A DNA stretch of 64,000 nt, from contig NZ_VIAQ01000012.1 of assembly GCF_006546655.1 (NCBI RefSeq), forward strand, positions 124,001 through 188,000. Reading direction: 5' to 3'. Every line of letters starts with the position of its first letter. Within the stretch, counting starts at the first letter, position 1. A program made the translations under genes and the position numbers. This DNA comes from Methanolobus vulcani. GTDB lineage: Archaea > Halobacteriota > Methanosarcinia > Methanosarcinales > Methanosarcinaceae. The notes below the pieces were generated by a model that was not told the origin of the DNA, did not search any database, and saw only the letters and a program-made list of their open reading frames with translations. Below are positions 17,469 through 26,457 of this stretch, one piece after another.

Positions 17469-18815
17469 TTATAGGAAGTGCTTTTTTATAACATAATAAA
17501 AAAGACCAAGAGCTAAAATCCCAACTACTGCTTGTACAATAAGCGGAATTATCCATACAGAATCAGGACGTTTATACGTCTTTATAGCCGGCCCTTCTCT
17601 GAATATATCGCTTGGGACTGAATAGTTACTTCCAAGCTTGACGAGCCAGACCTGCTGGCCATAATAGTCTACTGAGTCGGTAGTACCAACTACAATATAC
17701 CCGCCATCAGAAGTTTCCTGAGCGGAATATGCCATCTCGTTGGAATCATTCCAGCCAAGTATCCTGTTCCATTGACGGTTACCTTCCGAATCAATTTTGA
17801 TTACCAATGCATCTGATCCTGCAATATCAAAGAAAGTGCTCACGCCTGCAACAATATAACCACCATCAGATGTTTCCTGTATAGATAATCCTACATCTCC
17901 GCACTCTTCCCAGCCAAATATCATATCCCACTGTTGCTCACCCAGATAATCCGTCTTTACTACCCAGGCATCACCAAATTCCGTATCCGAAGAATCTGTT
18001 AACCCTGTGAGAACATATCCACCATCACCGGTTACCTGAATAGAGGTCACTGCATCAATGACTTTACTTCCAAAGGTTTCGACCCATTGTTGCTCACCTT
18101 GTGAATCGATTTTGATAAGGCAAATATCTGGCGATTCATCCAGAGACTGACCTGCAACTACATAGCCACCATCGGAAGCCTCACGGGCAAAAAGCAATTT
18201 GTAATTGGAATCGCCGCTAAAAGTTCTATTCCACTGTAGATCGCCCTGGGAGTCAATCCTGATCAACCAGGCATCAGATGATGCTGAATCTGAAGATGAA
18301 CCTGCTACAGTGTAGCCACCATTCAGAGCCTCACTGGCATAAAGTGCCATATCCTCCATATCACCACCATAGGTGAGGTTCCATTGATGTTCTCCCTGCA
18401 AATCGGTCTTGATGATCCAGGCAAGGCTTGAACCGGAATCAAACAGAGATGTATATCCTGATATCAGGTATCCTTCGTCAGATGTTTGAAGAACAGAATA
18501 TACACCGTCATCATATTCCCCGCCAAAAGTACGGTTCCACTGCATATAACCCTGAGAGTCTGTCCTGATCAGTCGAATATCATCATTAAAAGTATCATCT
18601 GAAGTAGTACTTGCAACGATATAGCCACCATCAGAGGTCTCCTGAACAAAGGCACCTATATCTTCGTAATCATCCCAGCCAAATATCCTGCTCCATTCTT
18701 CTGCAGGTGCATCAGCTGCAAAAGAGGTGGGTGTAAGACAAACTAGTGAAATAATGAAGATTGTTATGCAAATGAATATTCTCAATTCTAGCGATGAAAT
18801 TAATCTGGTTATCAT
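17469..18815 (-). CDS. Membrane-anchored surface protein with seven beta-propeller-like repeats
   Basis: A 448-residue extracellular protein. It has an N-terminal hydrophobic segment (LRIFICITIFIISLVCL, ending SFAADAP) and a C-terminal membrane span (WIIPLIVQAVVGILALGLFY) before a short basic tail. In between, seven repeats of about 50 residues each carry W(N/S)R-F-G at the start and a (S/G)DGGYIVAG-type strand. Seven such units suggest a seven-bladed propeller. No catalytic motif was found; a role in the cell envelope or in binding is inferred. AGGGAGAAAAT precedes the ATG. Confidence 0.75.
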   Translation of the reverse strand: MITRLISSLELRIFICITIFIISLVCLTPTSFAADAPAEEWSRIFGWDDYEDIGAFVQETSDGGYIVASTTSDDTFNDDIRLIRTDSQGYMQWNRTFGGEYDDGVYSVLQTSDEGYLISGYTSLFDSGSSLAWIIKTDLQGEHQWNLTYGGDMEDMALYASEALNGGYTVAGSSSDSASSDAWLIRIDSQGDLQWNRTFSGDSNYKLLFAREASDGGYVVAGQSLDESPDICLIKIDSQGEQQWVETFGSKVIDAVTSIQVTGDGGYVLTGLTDSSDTEFGDAWVVKTDYLGEQQWDMIFGWEECGDVGLSIQETSDGGYIVAGVSTFFDIAGSDALVIKIDSEGNRQWNRILGWNDSNEMAYSAQETSDGGYIVVGTTDSVDYYGQQVWLVKLGSNYSVPSDIFREGPAIKTYKRPDSVWIIPLIVQAVVGILALGLFYYVIKKHFL

Positions 18816-19042
18816 ATTTTCTCCCTGTAGACCGATTATGAAAAGCTAACAACCATCATGAGAAAAACAAAATATGCTATATATGTTTCTATTTGTTCTC
18901 CCGGAATCAAACACATCATTTATTCATAGGAACAAATACTGAAAAATCAAAACTATTATATCCAATAACTACCCTTCTACTCCTGCAACGTAACACAAAT
19001 ACTGTTGAGAATATTACTTCATATAAAAAAGAAGGTTATATC

Positions 19043-19438
19043 ATGAGTGAAAAAATAGGAATTTTAGCTATTGGACACGGCAGCAGATTACCATACAACA
19101 ATCAGGTAGTAACTGAGATCGCAAACATGATCGCAGAGAACAATCCTGAATATGTAGTAAAGGCAGGATTCATGGAGAACAGTGAGCCTACAGTAGAAGA
19201 GGCACTCACGTCATTTGAAGGCACAGGTGTAACAACAATCGCTGCTGCACCAGTATTCCTTGCTTCAGGCATCCACATCACAAAAGATATTCCTGGAATC
19301 CTCAAACTCGACCCGGAGACAAATGAGGGTGAACTCGAACTTGACGGAAAGAAGGTTAGAATTGTATACGCAAAGCCTCTTGGAAGCGACAAGCTCATTG
19401 CAGACCTCATCTTCAAGAGAGCACAGGAAGTCCTTTAA
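19043..19438 (+). CDS. cbiX: CbiX/CfbA small-type sirohydrochlorin chelatase, copy 1
   Basis: A 131-residue chelatase that inserts Co (cobamide branch) or Ni (F430 branch) into sirohydrochlorin. The N terminus [15 protein letters not shown] carries the conserved GHGSR with its metal-site His, and [15 protein letters not shown] holds the second His. The start is placed at 19043 because the ~50 preceding codons lack family sequence and the second copy begins identically. A TATA-like element near 18872-18880 implies a ~140-nt leader. It is a single-domain archaeal form that works as a dimer. Confidence 0.92.
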   Translation: MSEKIGILAIGHGSRLPYNNQVVTEIANMIAENNPEYVVKAGFMENSEPTVEEALTSFEGTGVTTIAAAPVFLASGIHITKDIPGILKLDPETNEGELELDGKKVRIVYAKPLGSDKLIADLIFKRAQEVL

Positions 19439-19466
19439 ACTGTGTCACTGACACAGTACTCTTTTT
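19439..19466 (+). terminator. Hairpin plus T-run after chelatase copy 1
   Basis: ACTGTGTC and GACACAGT form a perfect 8-bp stem with a 3-nt loop immediately after the stop codon. A run of six T follows. It would separate the two chelatase transcripts. Confidence 0.7.
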
Positions 19467-19692
19467 TCTTTTCACTTCAGTCTTTTACGACTCTTTTTTG
19501 ATTATAGCAAGCAATCCATTCTTTTATTCATAGTCTGGCTTAGAACAAACCGTTATTTCAAATTTGTATATCAATTCAAAATATCTATCATTTGCAGAAT
19601 CAAAACATATTAATAAAAACTTACAAACGTATTAGATTTAGCAAGTAATATATACTTCATTGATTCTAATAATTAGAACAGAAGGTTACATT

Positions 19693-20088
19693 ATGAGTGA
19701 AAAAATAGGAATTTTAGTCATAGGACACGGCAGCAGGTTACCATATAACAATCAGGTTGTTACTGAAATCTCAAACATGATCGCAGAAAATAACCCTGAA
19801 TACGTTATAAAAACAGGCTTTGTAGAACACAGTGATCCTAAAGTAAAAGAAGCGCTGATGTCATTTGAAGGCACAGGTGTGACAAAAATCGCTGCAACAC
19901 CAGTATTTATGGCATCCGGAGTCCACCTTACAGAGGACATTCCTGAGTTCATTAACCTTGATCCAGAGACTAATGAAGGAGAGGTTGAATTGGATGGACA
20001 GAAAGTGAAAATCGTCTATGCAAAACCTCTTGGCAGTGACAGGCTCATTGCAGATCTTATCTTTAAGAGAGTACAGGAAGCACTTTAA
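19693..20088 (+). CDS. cbiX: CbiX/CfbA small-type sirohydrochlorin chelatase, copy 2
   Basis: A 131-residue paralogue of the upstream gene with the same length and about 26 substitutions by eye (roughly 80% identical). It keeps GHGSR and the second metal-site His ([14 protein letters not shown]). The 254-bp gap contains the copy 1 terminator and an AT-rich region able to hold a separate promoter, so the copies may be regulated independently. Several changes near the second His ([14 protein letters not shown] versus [14 protein letters not shown]) could alter metal choice. Which copy serves Ni or Co is unknown. Confidence 0.92.
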   Translation: MSEKIGILVIGHGSRLPYNNQVVTEISNMIAENNPEYVIKTGFVEHSDPKVKEALMSFEGTGVTKIAATPVFMASGVHLTEDIPEFINLDPETNEGEVELDGQKVKIVYAKPLGSDRLIADLIFKRVQEAL

Positions 20089-20113
20089 GCTGTGTTTTTA
20101 CACTGCTCTTTTT
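20088..20113 (+). terminator. Hairpin plus T-rich tract after chelatase copy 2
   Basis: AGC-T-GTGT and ACAC-T-GCT form a stem with one mismatch right after the stop codon. CTCTTTTT and a long pyrimidine tract follow. Confidence 0.5.
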
Positions 20114-20199
20114 CTTCTTTTTTCTTTTTTATGTATCGAAACCAGTAAATAGCCAGCTCACCAAATATAATTCATAAAGGTTTATGAAGAGTTGTAAAC

Positions 20200-20898
20200 A
20201 TGGAAAATGCCGAGATATCAGACAAACTTGTAAAGCTCCTTGATCTCAGATATGAACCGGTTGCCGTAAAAGTAATAAAAAAAGGCGAAAAGATTCCGGA
20301 AGGATTCACAGAACCTGAGAAAAACATCCGACACTGTCAGTCAATAATGAGGGCAAGGAAAGGGGAATCTTTTGTAATTCCTGCAGACAAACATGCGTGC
20401 ATGGTTGGAGCTTCAAGTCTTGGACTTGTGCCATTGCCTCCAAAAGTAAAAGAAGGGGATTTCCATGCTAATCTTGGAATGTTTGATTGTTCTGATGCTG
20501 CAGCAAATATGATAGATCAGCGCTCAGCATTTGAAGAAGAGAGCACTATTGCCACAATAGTCGGGCCTTTGAAAGACTTCAAGATTGAACCTGATGCGGT
20601 CATCCTTGTCGATCTTCCTGAAACACTATACTGGCTTATCCCTGCAGCTACATTTTTTGAAGGCGGAAGACAGGCTTTTAGCACTGCTGCGTTCCAGGCG
20701 ACCTGCGTTGATTCCACCATAATACCAATTACCAGTGGTAAAATGAATATGAGCCTTGGTTGCTATGGATGCCGCCGGTCTACAGACATCCAGAATGATG
20801 AGATGATAGCAGGAATCCCATATAAGAATCTTGGAAAGATGATAGAGGCTCTTGAAAAGATAAGCGATGGACCAATGCAAAAAGCAAGACAAAAATAA
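20200..20898 (+). CDS. DUF169 family protein, copy A
   Basis: A 232-residue soluble protein of the DUF169 (COG2043) family, function unknown. Conserved points are RYEPVAVKV near the N terminus, NIRHCQSI, CMVGASSLGL, and near the C terminus MSLGCYGCRRSTDIQNDEM. Its Cys residues (HC, AC, GC-GC) could bind metal or a cofactor. It heads a same-strand run with DUF1847, a metallo-beta-lactamase and a radical-SAM gene. A second DUF169 protein is encoded at 23339-24034. Confidence 0.8.
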   Translation: MENAEISDKLVKLLDLRYEPVAVKVIKKGEKIPEGFTEPEKNIRHCQSIMRARKGESFVIPADKHACMVGASSLGLVPLPPKVKEGDFHANLGMFDCSDAAANMIDQRSAFEEESTIATIVGPLKDFKIEPDAVILVDLPETLYWLIPAATFFEGGRQAFSTAAFQATCVDSTIIPITSGKMNMSLGCYGCRRSTDIQNDEMIAGIPYKNLGKMIEALEKISDGPMQKARQK

Positions 20899-21002
20899 AA
20901 TTCTAAGCTTTGAGCAGAATGTTGCGCCACCACATATTTTATCTCATATGATGGAATATCATCCCTCATAATATCTGACCTAGGTCACCTGGTGATTTCT
21001 GA

Positions 21003-21575
21003 ATGAAATGCGCACACTGCGATGATAAAATGTGCCGTGAAGGCAAGGATTGTGCAGGCATAACCGATGATATCAGTTATGAAGGGAACGAACTTGAATC
21101 AATGAAAACCTCTGCTGCCATTGAAGCCCAGTATTATATGCAGAAAACAAGGCTTGAAGAAATAATCCTTTATGCACAGAACATGGGCTACAAAAAACTC
21201 GGGCTTGCATTTTGTGTTGGCATGGAAAGAGAAGCAGAGATCATAGAAAGAATACTGGAGAAATATTTTGAAGTATTCTCTGTATGCTGCAAAGTTTCCA
21301 GTATCAGTAAAGAAGAATACGATCTTGAAAAACTTCACCCGGAATCATTTGACCCTACTTGTAACCCCATTGGACAGGCAATGATGCTTGAAAAGAAAGG
21401 AACGGAGCTCAATATAATCATTGGCCTTTGTATAGGACATGACATACTTTTCACACAGCATTCAGCCGCCCCGGTAACCACATTCATTGTAAAAGACCGT
21501 GTTCTTGCCCACAATCCGGCAGGAGCCATATACTCAGGCTATTACCTGAAGAAAGTTTTCGGAATTACAGACTGA
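21003..21575 (+). CDS. DUF1847 family protein with N-terminal Cys cluster
   Basis: A 190-residue soluble protein of the DUF1847 type, function unknown. The N terminus MKCAHCDDKMCREGKDC holds four Cys and a His in a short span, suggesting a zinc or Fe-S site. Later segments (LGLAFCVGMEREAEII, ESFDPTCNPIGQA, GLCIGHDILFTQHSAAP) give further Cys/His positions. It ends 9 bp before the metallo-beta-lactamase gene, so co-transcription is likely. Confidence 0.8.
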   Translation: MKCAHCDDKMCREGKDCAGITDDISYEGNELESMKTSAAIEAQYYMQKTRLEEIILYAQNMGYKKLGLAFCVGMEREAEIIERILEKYFEVFSVCCKVSSISKEEYDLEKLHPESFDPTCNPIGQAMMLEKKGTELNIIIGLCIGHDILFTQHSAAPVTTFIVKDRVLAHNPAGAIYSGYYLKKVFGITD

Positions 21576-21584
21576 GGAACACGT

Positions 21585-22256
21585 ATGAAAATTACCATTG
21601 TTTATGACAATAATGCACAGGAAGGTCTGAAATGCGGATGGGGATTTGCCTGCCTTATCCAAACCGGGACCAATAATATATTGTTCGATACCGGCTGGGA
21701 TGGACACCTGCTTCTTGAAAACATGGAGAAATTATCAATTGACCCACAGAACATTGATACACTTGTACTCTCTCATCAGCACTGGGATCACATCGGAGGA
21801 GTTACAACTTTCCTTAACATAAATCCGAATGTTGACGTTTTTGTGCCATCTGGATTTTCCCCACGTCTTAAAAAAGAGATTACCTCACGGATAAACAAAA
21901 AATTATATGGTGTCAGTTCTCCCCGGGAAATCTGCAACTGGGTATACTCAACAGGGGAATTAGAGAAAAAAGGCACCGGCATAAAAGAACAATCATTGAT
22001 ACTGGAATGTGAATCTGGAAATTATGTTCTCACGGGTTGTGCACATCCGGGTCTGCTCTTAATTTTAGAAGCTGCATCTTCTTTTGGCAAAATAACCGGA
22101 ATAATCGGAGGTTTGCATGACAGCCAGGAATATGGCTCGTTCAAAGATATGCAATTGATTGGAGCTGGACATTGCACTTCACACAAAGACGTGATCAGAA
22201 AAATGTATCCGGATAAATTCCAGAAAATATTTGCCGGATATAAAATTGAGTTATGA
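21585..22256 (+). CDS. Metallo-beta-lactamase fold hydrolase (COG1237-like)
   Basis: A 223-residue MBL-fold protein. The metal site LSHQHWDHIGG near residues 63-73 is the HxHxDH motif with Gln in the second position. TGCAHPG and the closing GAGHCTSH supply the later His ligands. The family includes proteins annotated as dihydropterin-linked ribofuranosylaminobenzene phosphate synthases, which would link it to methanopterin chemistry, but the true substrate is unknown. It lies between DUF1847 and a radical-SAM gene. Confidence 0.82.
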   Translation: MKITIVYDNNAQEGLKCGWGFACLIQTGTNNILFDTGWDGHLLLENMEKLSIDPQNIDTLVLSHQHWDHIGGVTTFLNINPNVDVFVPSGFSPRLKKEITSRINKKLYGVSSPREICNWVYSTGELEKKGTGIKEQSLILECESGNYVLTGCAHPGLLLILEAASSFGKITGIIGGLHDSQEYGSFKDMQLIGAGHCTSHKDVIRKMYPDKFQKIFAGYKIEL

Positions 22257-22290
22257 ACCAGTAAGAAAATAACGAACTGAGAAGACCTGC

Positions 22291-23271
22291 ATGACAAAAA
22301 GAATCATTTACGGCCCAATACTCTCCAGAAGACTTGGAAGATCCCTTGGTATTGATGTAATCAAAACATCTGATACTAAGAAAAACTGTAATTTTGATTG
22401 TGTATATTGCCAGCTTGGACATGTTCCAAAAAAAATAACAGGAACTGAAAGTGTAAAAGGTACTGTAACACCTGAAGAAGTCGTTGAAGGCTTACGTTCT
22501 TACCATAAAAATATCGAAGATCTTGACTACATAACTTTTTCCGGTACTTGTGAACCTACATTAAACCCTGCACTTGGAGAGATGATCAGAGGGATTAAGG
22601 AAATTAGTCCTCATCCGATTTGTGTTATCACTAATTCATCACTTGTTGACAAAGAAACTGTACGTGAGAGTCTATCAGAAGCTGATCTTGTAGTAGCAAC
22701 TCTTGTTTCAGGTTACCAGAAAACGTTCATGGCCATCAACAGACCTGCTGAAGGTATTGAGCTTCAGAACATCATCAATGGACTTAAAGAGATCAGAAGA
22801 ATGGACAAACGTCCGATTCTTGGTATTGAAGTGATGCTGGTTGATGCCAACATTGATTTTCCCGTAAATCACACAGAAAGAGAGATTGAGAGATTAAAAG
22901 AAATATTAATAGAGATTGATCCTGATGAGATAGAGATACTCACAGTAAGCAGACCTCCTGCGGAGGATTACATTGTTCCGGTTTCTGAAGACAGATTAAA
23001 ACAGATTGCTGCGGAATTTGAAAAGATGTTTGGAAAAGAGCGTGTGAAGCTGGTGATTAAAGGAATTAAAAAATCTCGCTCAAAAATGAAACATGGCAAC
23101 GTCGAAGAAGAAGTTTATGATCTTGTAATGCGAAGACCCTGTACATTCAGACAGATATCTGCTTCTCTTGGAATAAATGAGAAAGAACTTAAACCAATTG
23201 TTGACAGGATGCTCTCATCCAAAAAGATAACGGAAACAGCTGGCGAAACGAAATACTATAAAATAGTCTGA
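22291..23271 (+). CDS. Radical SAM protein with C-terminal winged-helix region
   Basis: A 326-residue radical SAM enzyme. The CxxxCxxC motif CNFDCVYC near residues 33-40 binds the [4Fe-4S] cluster. TFSGTCEPTLNP is the GE-like SAM-binding strand, with Gly-Thr-Cys-Glu. The C-terminal ~65 residues (VYDLVMRRPCTFRQISASLG, then IVDRMLSSKKI) look like a winged helix. Its style is COG0731-like without the flavodoxin domain of TYW1. Substrate unknown; it is the last gene of the DUF169-DUF1847-MBL run. Confidence 0.82.
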   Translation: MTKRIIYGPILSRRLGRSLGIDVIKTSDTKKNCNFDCVYCQLGHVPKKITGTESVKGTVTPEEVVEGLRSYHKNIEDLDYITFSGTCEPTLNPALGEMIRGIKEISPHPICVITNSSLVDKETVRESLSEADLVVATLVSGYQKTFMAINRPAEGIELQNIINGLKEIRRMDKRPILGIEVMLVDANIDFPVNHTEREIERLKEILIEIDPDEIEILTVSRPPAEDYIVPVSEDRLKQIAAEFEKMFGKERVKLVIKGIKKSRSKMKHGNVEEEVYDLVMRRPCTFRQISASLGINEKELKPIVDRMLSSKKITETAGETKYYKIV

Positions 23272-23288
23272 TAGCTGGAAAAATAAGG

Positions 23289-23312
23289 ATTCAGTACATA
23301 ATTGTACTGAAT
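23289..23312. terminator. Perfect inverted repeat between convergent genes
   Basis: ATTCAGTACA and TGTACTGAAT form 10-bp arms around a 4-nt loop. The element lies between the convergent radical-SAM and DUF169 genes with AT-rich sequence on the right, so it may terminate both transcripts. Confidence 0.6.
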
Positions 23313-23338
23313 GAAAATATATATTTTTAAAAAATTAT

Positions 23339-24034
23339 TTAACAGGCGTAGCTGCCAAACATTGCCTTTGCAGATTCTACAAGAGCAGGCAACATGTCCA
23401 CAGGTACGCTCATGATCATTTCTTCGTCCTGTATCTCAGTGTACTTTCTGCTGCCACTGCAACCGATTGTGACACCTGCCTCACCTGTAAGATATGGATA
23501 TGAAACACCATCTGCGCATACACTCTGTTTGCCAGCAAATGCTGCATTCACACGTCCACCATCCTTTTGGAGCAGTGCCTGTGAAAGTTGCATCACGATC
23601 TTAGGCTTTGTAATGACAAGAATTACATCAGGCATAAAGGTTGTTTCCTCAAGTGGTGCATAGAGTACAGCCTTTACGGAATTTGCTTCCACCATTGGAA
23701 CCTTGTCCATAGTTGCTTTTGCAGCTTCAATAGAAGCAAAGTGATTAAGATTGTAATAGACCTCACCAGACTTGAGCTTTGGACTCATCTCAGCCAGTCC
23801 CATAACAGATGCACCACCCTTACACATTTGATCATCAAATGTTGCATAGAAGTGAGTGCCCAATCGCCTTACATTATCAACCATCTGGCAGTGCCTGATT
23901 GTTTCACCAACGTGTGGGATTCCTTCAGGGATCTCCTCGTCAGCTTTGACAAGGTGAACTGCCACCGGAGAGGTAGTGATTTGAAGTACTTCTTTGAGCT
24001 CTTTACCATATTTCTGGATATCTTCGTTGTTCAT
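23339..24034 (-). CDS. DUF169 family protein, copy B
   Basis: A 231-residue paralogue of the DUF169 protein at 20200. Matching points are TSPVAVHLV, TIRHCQMV, MCKGGASVMGL and VTIGCSGSRKYTEIQDEEM. The last pair of Cys in copy A (GCYGC) is GCSGS here, so one Cys is lost. The start at 24034 follows AGGAGATTCC; the open frame extends 16 codons upstream without family sequence. It is convergent to the radical-SAM gene and not part of the rightward run. Confidence 0.8.
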   Translation of the reverse strand: MNNEDIQKYGKELKEVLQITTSPVAVHLVKADEEIPEGIPHVGETIRHCQMVDNVRRLGTHFYATFDDQMCKGGASVMGLAEMSPKLKSGEVYYNLNHFASIEAAKATMDKVPMVEANSVKAVLYAPLEETTFMPDVILVITKPKIVMQLSQALLQKDGGRVNAAFAGKQSVCADGVSYPYLTGEAGVTIGCSGSRKYTEIQDEEMIMSVPVDMLPALVESAKAMFGSYAC

Positions 24035-24213
24035 TATGGAATCTCCTATAAAAGAAAAAGTTCTTGTTTTTCGGATGTGCATGTATTATGCACAACTGGT
24101 ATATCAAGCTTACCATTTGAAGCAAAAATCGTATGTAAGAGACACTAAATATTAACGCCTGTGAACACAATGAAAAAGAGAATAATGTTCATGCGAATAA
24201 GCAAAAAACATCA

Positions 24214-25362
24214 TCAAGCATCATAGTCATCAGGATATATTTTTCTTAGTTCATTGTAGAATTCAGTCAATACTACTTTATAAATAATATACACCGGAAT
24301 TGCAAGAATCATACCTAAAGCACCAAGCATGTCTGCAAATATCAAAGTCAGCAAAATACTCAACAATGGATTTACATTCACTTTACCTGAGATCATGTAA
24401 GGTATCAGATACAGATTATCCACAAGTTGCGCTATTACAACTGTTATTATCGCATAAAGTGCAGTCGTCGGGCTTACAATAAAAGCTATTATCACAGCAG
24501 GAATTGCACCGACAACAGGACCAATATAAGGAACTATGTTCAGCAAACCTGCAAGCGCACCAAGGAAAAACCATCCGTTAACGCCTGCCAGATAAAAACC
24601 GATGCAACAAATAAGTCCCACAATCACGCTTTCAAGAATCTTTGCAGAGAAGTAGTCCCTGAGGCGCTTTCCAATATCCAGCATTGAAGAAGAGACACAA
24701 TCCTGATACTTTACAGGGAAGATGCTAACGATCTCAGAGACTATTACGTTCTTCCTGGCAAAATAAAGACGGAACATCATTGGTATTATCAACAGGCCTG
24801 TGAATATATAATAAGATAATTTTGAAATCAGAGATGAGAAGAAATTGAAGATGTAATCACCAATTGACTGCATGTCCTCACTGGAAATCAACGGAGATGC
24901 AGCCATATCACCATCAACACCTACACTCATATTTCCACTTATATTCCCAGAAGGAATTCCTGACGGACTTTCGCCCATCATTGGACCTATATTAACATTA
25001 TTTTGTGAAGAAAAGAGATAACCATAAGTAGAAACAATATTAGAAATTCCTGTTTCATACTCTTCCTGAGAGTTCACAAGAGAGGTCATATCTGACAACT
25101 GACCAACCAGTAATAGAGATACCAGCAATATGCCTATGACAACAAGAGATACAGCATAAAGTCTTCTGGCCCATAAAGACTTATGACCAAAATACCGATC
25201 AAATTCTATAATGACGCTATCAGTAAGAAGTATGAGTAAGGTCCCAACTATCAAGACGATGAATATGTCCTCAAAGTAAAATAGTACAGCAAAAAAAATA
25301 GAAATGAATATTGATACTATGAGCATTATGCTCCATACCTTAGAATTAGTTGTCAGTGCCAT
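24214..25362 (-). CDS. AI-2E/PerM-type membrane permease
   Basis: A 382-residue integral membrane protein with about eight spans: a pair at the N terminus, one near 70-90, then a soluble loop (~95-170), and the rest in the C-terminal half (VGLICCIGFYLAGV, LLNIVPYIGPVVGAIPAVIIAF, LIPYMISGKVNVNPLLS). The PYIGP motif is typical of the AI-2E/YdgG/PerM family. The large outside loop with ISGNMSVGVDG-type sequence is longer than usual. The substrate is unknown. It is the last gene of the leftward exporter operon, 18 bp after the PGF-pre-PGF gene. Confidence 0.85.
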   Translation of the reverse strand: MALTTNSKVWSIMLIVSIFISIFFAVLFYFEDIFIVLIVGTLLILLTDSVIIEFDRYFGHKSLWARRLYAVSLVVIGILLVSLLLVGQLSDMTSLVNSQEEYETGISNIVSTYGYLFSSQNNVNIGPMMGESPSGIPSGNISGNMSVGVDGDMAASPLISSEDMQSIGDYIFNFFSSLISKLSYYIFTGLLIIPMMFRLYFARKNVIVSEIVSIFPVKYQDCVSSSMLDIGKRLRDYFSAKILESVIVGLICCIGFYLAGVNGWFFLGALAGLLNIVPYIGPVVGAIPAVIIAFIVSPTTALYAIITVVIAQLVDNLYLIPYMISGKVNVNPLLSILLTLIFADMLGALGMILAIPVYIIYKVVLTEFYNELRKIYPDDYDA

Positions 25363-25380
25363 TTTTTCCCCTGTAAAATC

Positions 25381-26448
25381 TTAAGTATTTACAGGATTTC
25401 TTTTTATAAATAATTCTTTCATGGATTTAAGCACAGTATCCAGAACATTTTCTGAATTAGAACCATCTTCACTTTTCCCGGAACCAGAGTCTGAGCCTGA
25501 AGATTTCTTTGAAGAATCATCACCCATATCAATAACTACCACTTCATCATCTGAACTTGCATTTACCTTTCCGGTTATCGCAAAATTACCAAAGCCAATT
25601 GTTGTTGAAACGAAAGTAACGTTTGAATGGGAATTCTCTGATGCATTGTCTCCTGACATAATCTTTACAGGGAAGGTTTTCCAGCCATAGCTGCTGAACA
25701 GATTCAGACGTACAGAATCGGCATCAATATTATTTTCATCAAGCCACTTCTGACTGACACTAAAGAAAATCCGGGAATCGCTGATCTTGTTATCAAGACC
25801 GGTTTTGTCAGGATTGATATTTACATAACAGTAAACCTTATCATCCGGGTCTTCAGACACAAAGGATGAACGGTCATTTAATACTTCAAGTGACATGCGC
25901 ACATAACCTGCATTTACAGATGAAGTGAATTCAAGAGAACTTATAGGATTTTCCTCTTCATTAAATGAGAACTCAGTAAGCACATTTTTGTTGAGTATCT
26001 GCATACTCACTTCTTTCACAAGAATCTTTTTGGAATCTTCACCGGAAGAAACAGAACCAGATGAACTGCTGCCTCCGCTTCCGCCGGACATAATCTGGGA
26101 AGGGGTCGGAGTAGCTACCCAATACCACTGGTTTTCTATACTTCCATTTGGATTTGAAACATTGACCATTATACTGTAATTTCCCGTTTCTGAAACATCA
26201 GGAACATAACTGCTGTTGCAAATATCAGTATAACTTGCCACTTGATAATTATCGAGGAACCAGACCACATCGGAATCCTCACTTACATTTGCCCAGAAGA
26301 CAGGTTCACGGTCAAGTCTTGAACTGACAACTGCATCATCCGGTGAAAATGTAGCATTGACGGTTGCAGATGCAGGAACAATTACCAATATAAGGAAAAT
26401 AATGGAAATTATAAGCTGAGCCTTAATATCATGTTTAGTGAGAAGCAA
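25381..26448 (-). CDS. PGF-pre-PGF domain surface protein
   Basis: A 355-residue secreted protein. A signal peptide (LIISIIFLILVIVPASATV) leads into a short Ig-like segment with DVVWFLDN. A Ser/Gly-rich linker comes next, then the PGF-pre-PGF domain (NPISSLEFTSSVNAGYVRMSLEVL, WLDENNI and IGFGNFAITGK). The tail is Ser/Gly/Asp-rich and lacks an obvious PGF sorting motif or membrane span, so it may be loosely bound to the envelope or shed. It lies 10 bp after a TrmB regulator in the leftward operon. Confidence 0.8.
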   Translation of the reverse strand: MLLTKHDIKAQLIISIIFLILVIVPASATVNATFSPDDAVVSSRLDREPVFWANVSEDSDVVWFLDNYQVASYTDICNSSYVPDVSETGNYSIMVNVSNPNGSIENQWYWVATPTPSQIMSGGSGGSSSSGSVSSGEDSKKILVKEVSMQILNKNVLTEFSFNEEENPISSLEFTSSVNAGYVRMSLEVLNDRSSFVSEDPDDKVYCYVNINPDKTGLDNKISDSRIFFSVSQKWLDENNIDADSVRLNLFSSYGWKTFPVKIMSGDNASENSHSNVTFVSTTIGFGNFAITGKVNASSDDEVVVIDMGDDSSKKSSGSDSGSGKSEDGSNSENVLDTVLKSMKELFIKRNPVNT

Positions 26449-26457
26449 GATAAAACC

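Noticed and set aside
19439-20106. Short inverted repeats after the two chelatase genes considered as insertion-sequence ends
   Set aside because: Each lies directly after a stop codon and is followed by a T-run; they are terminators and no transposase lies between.
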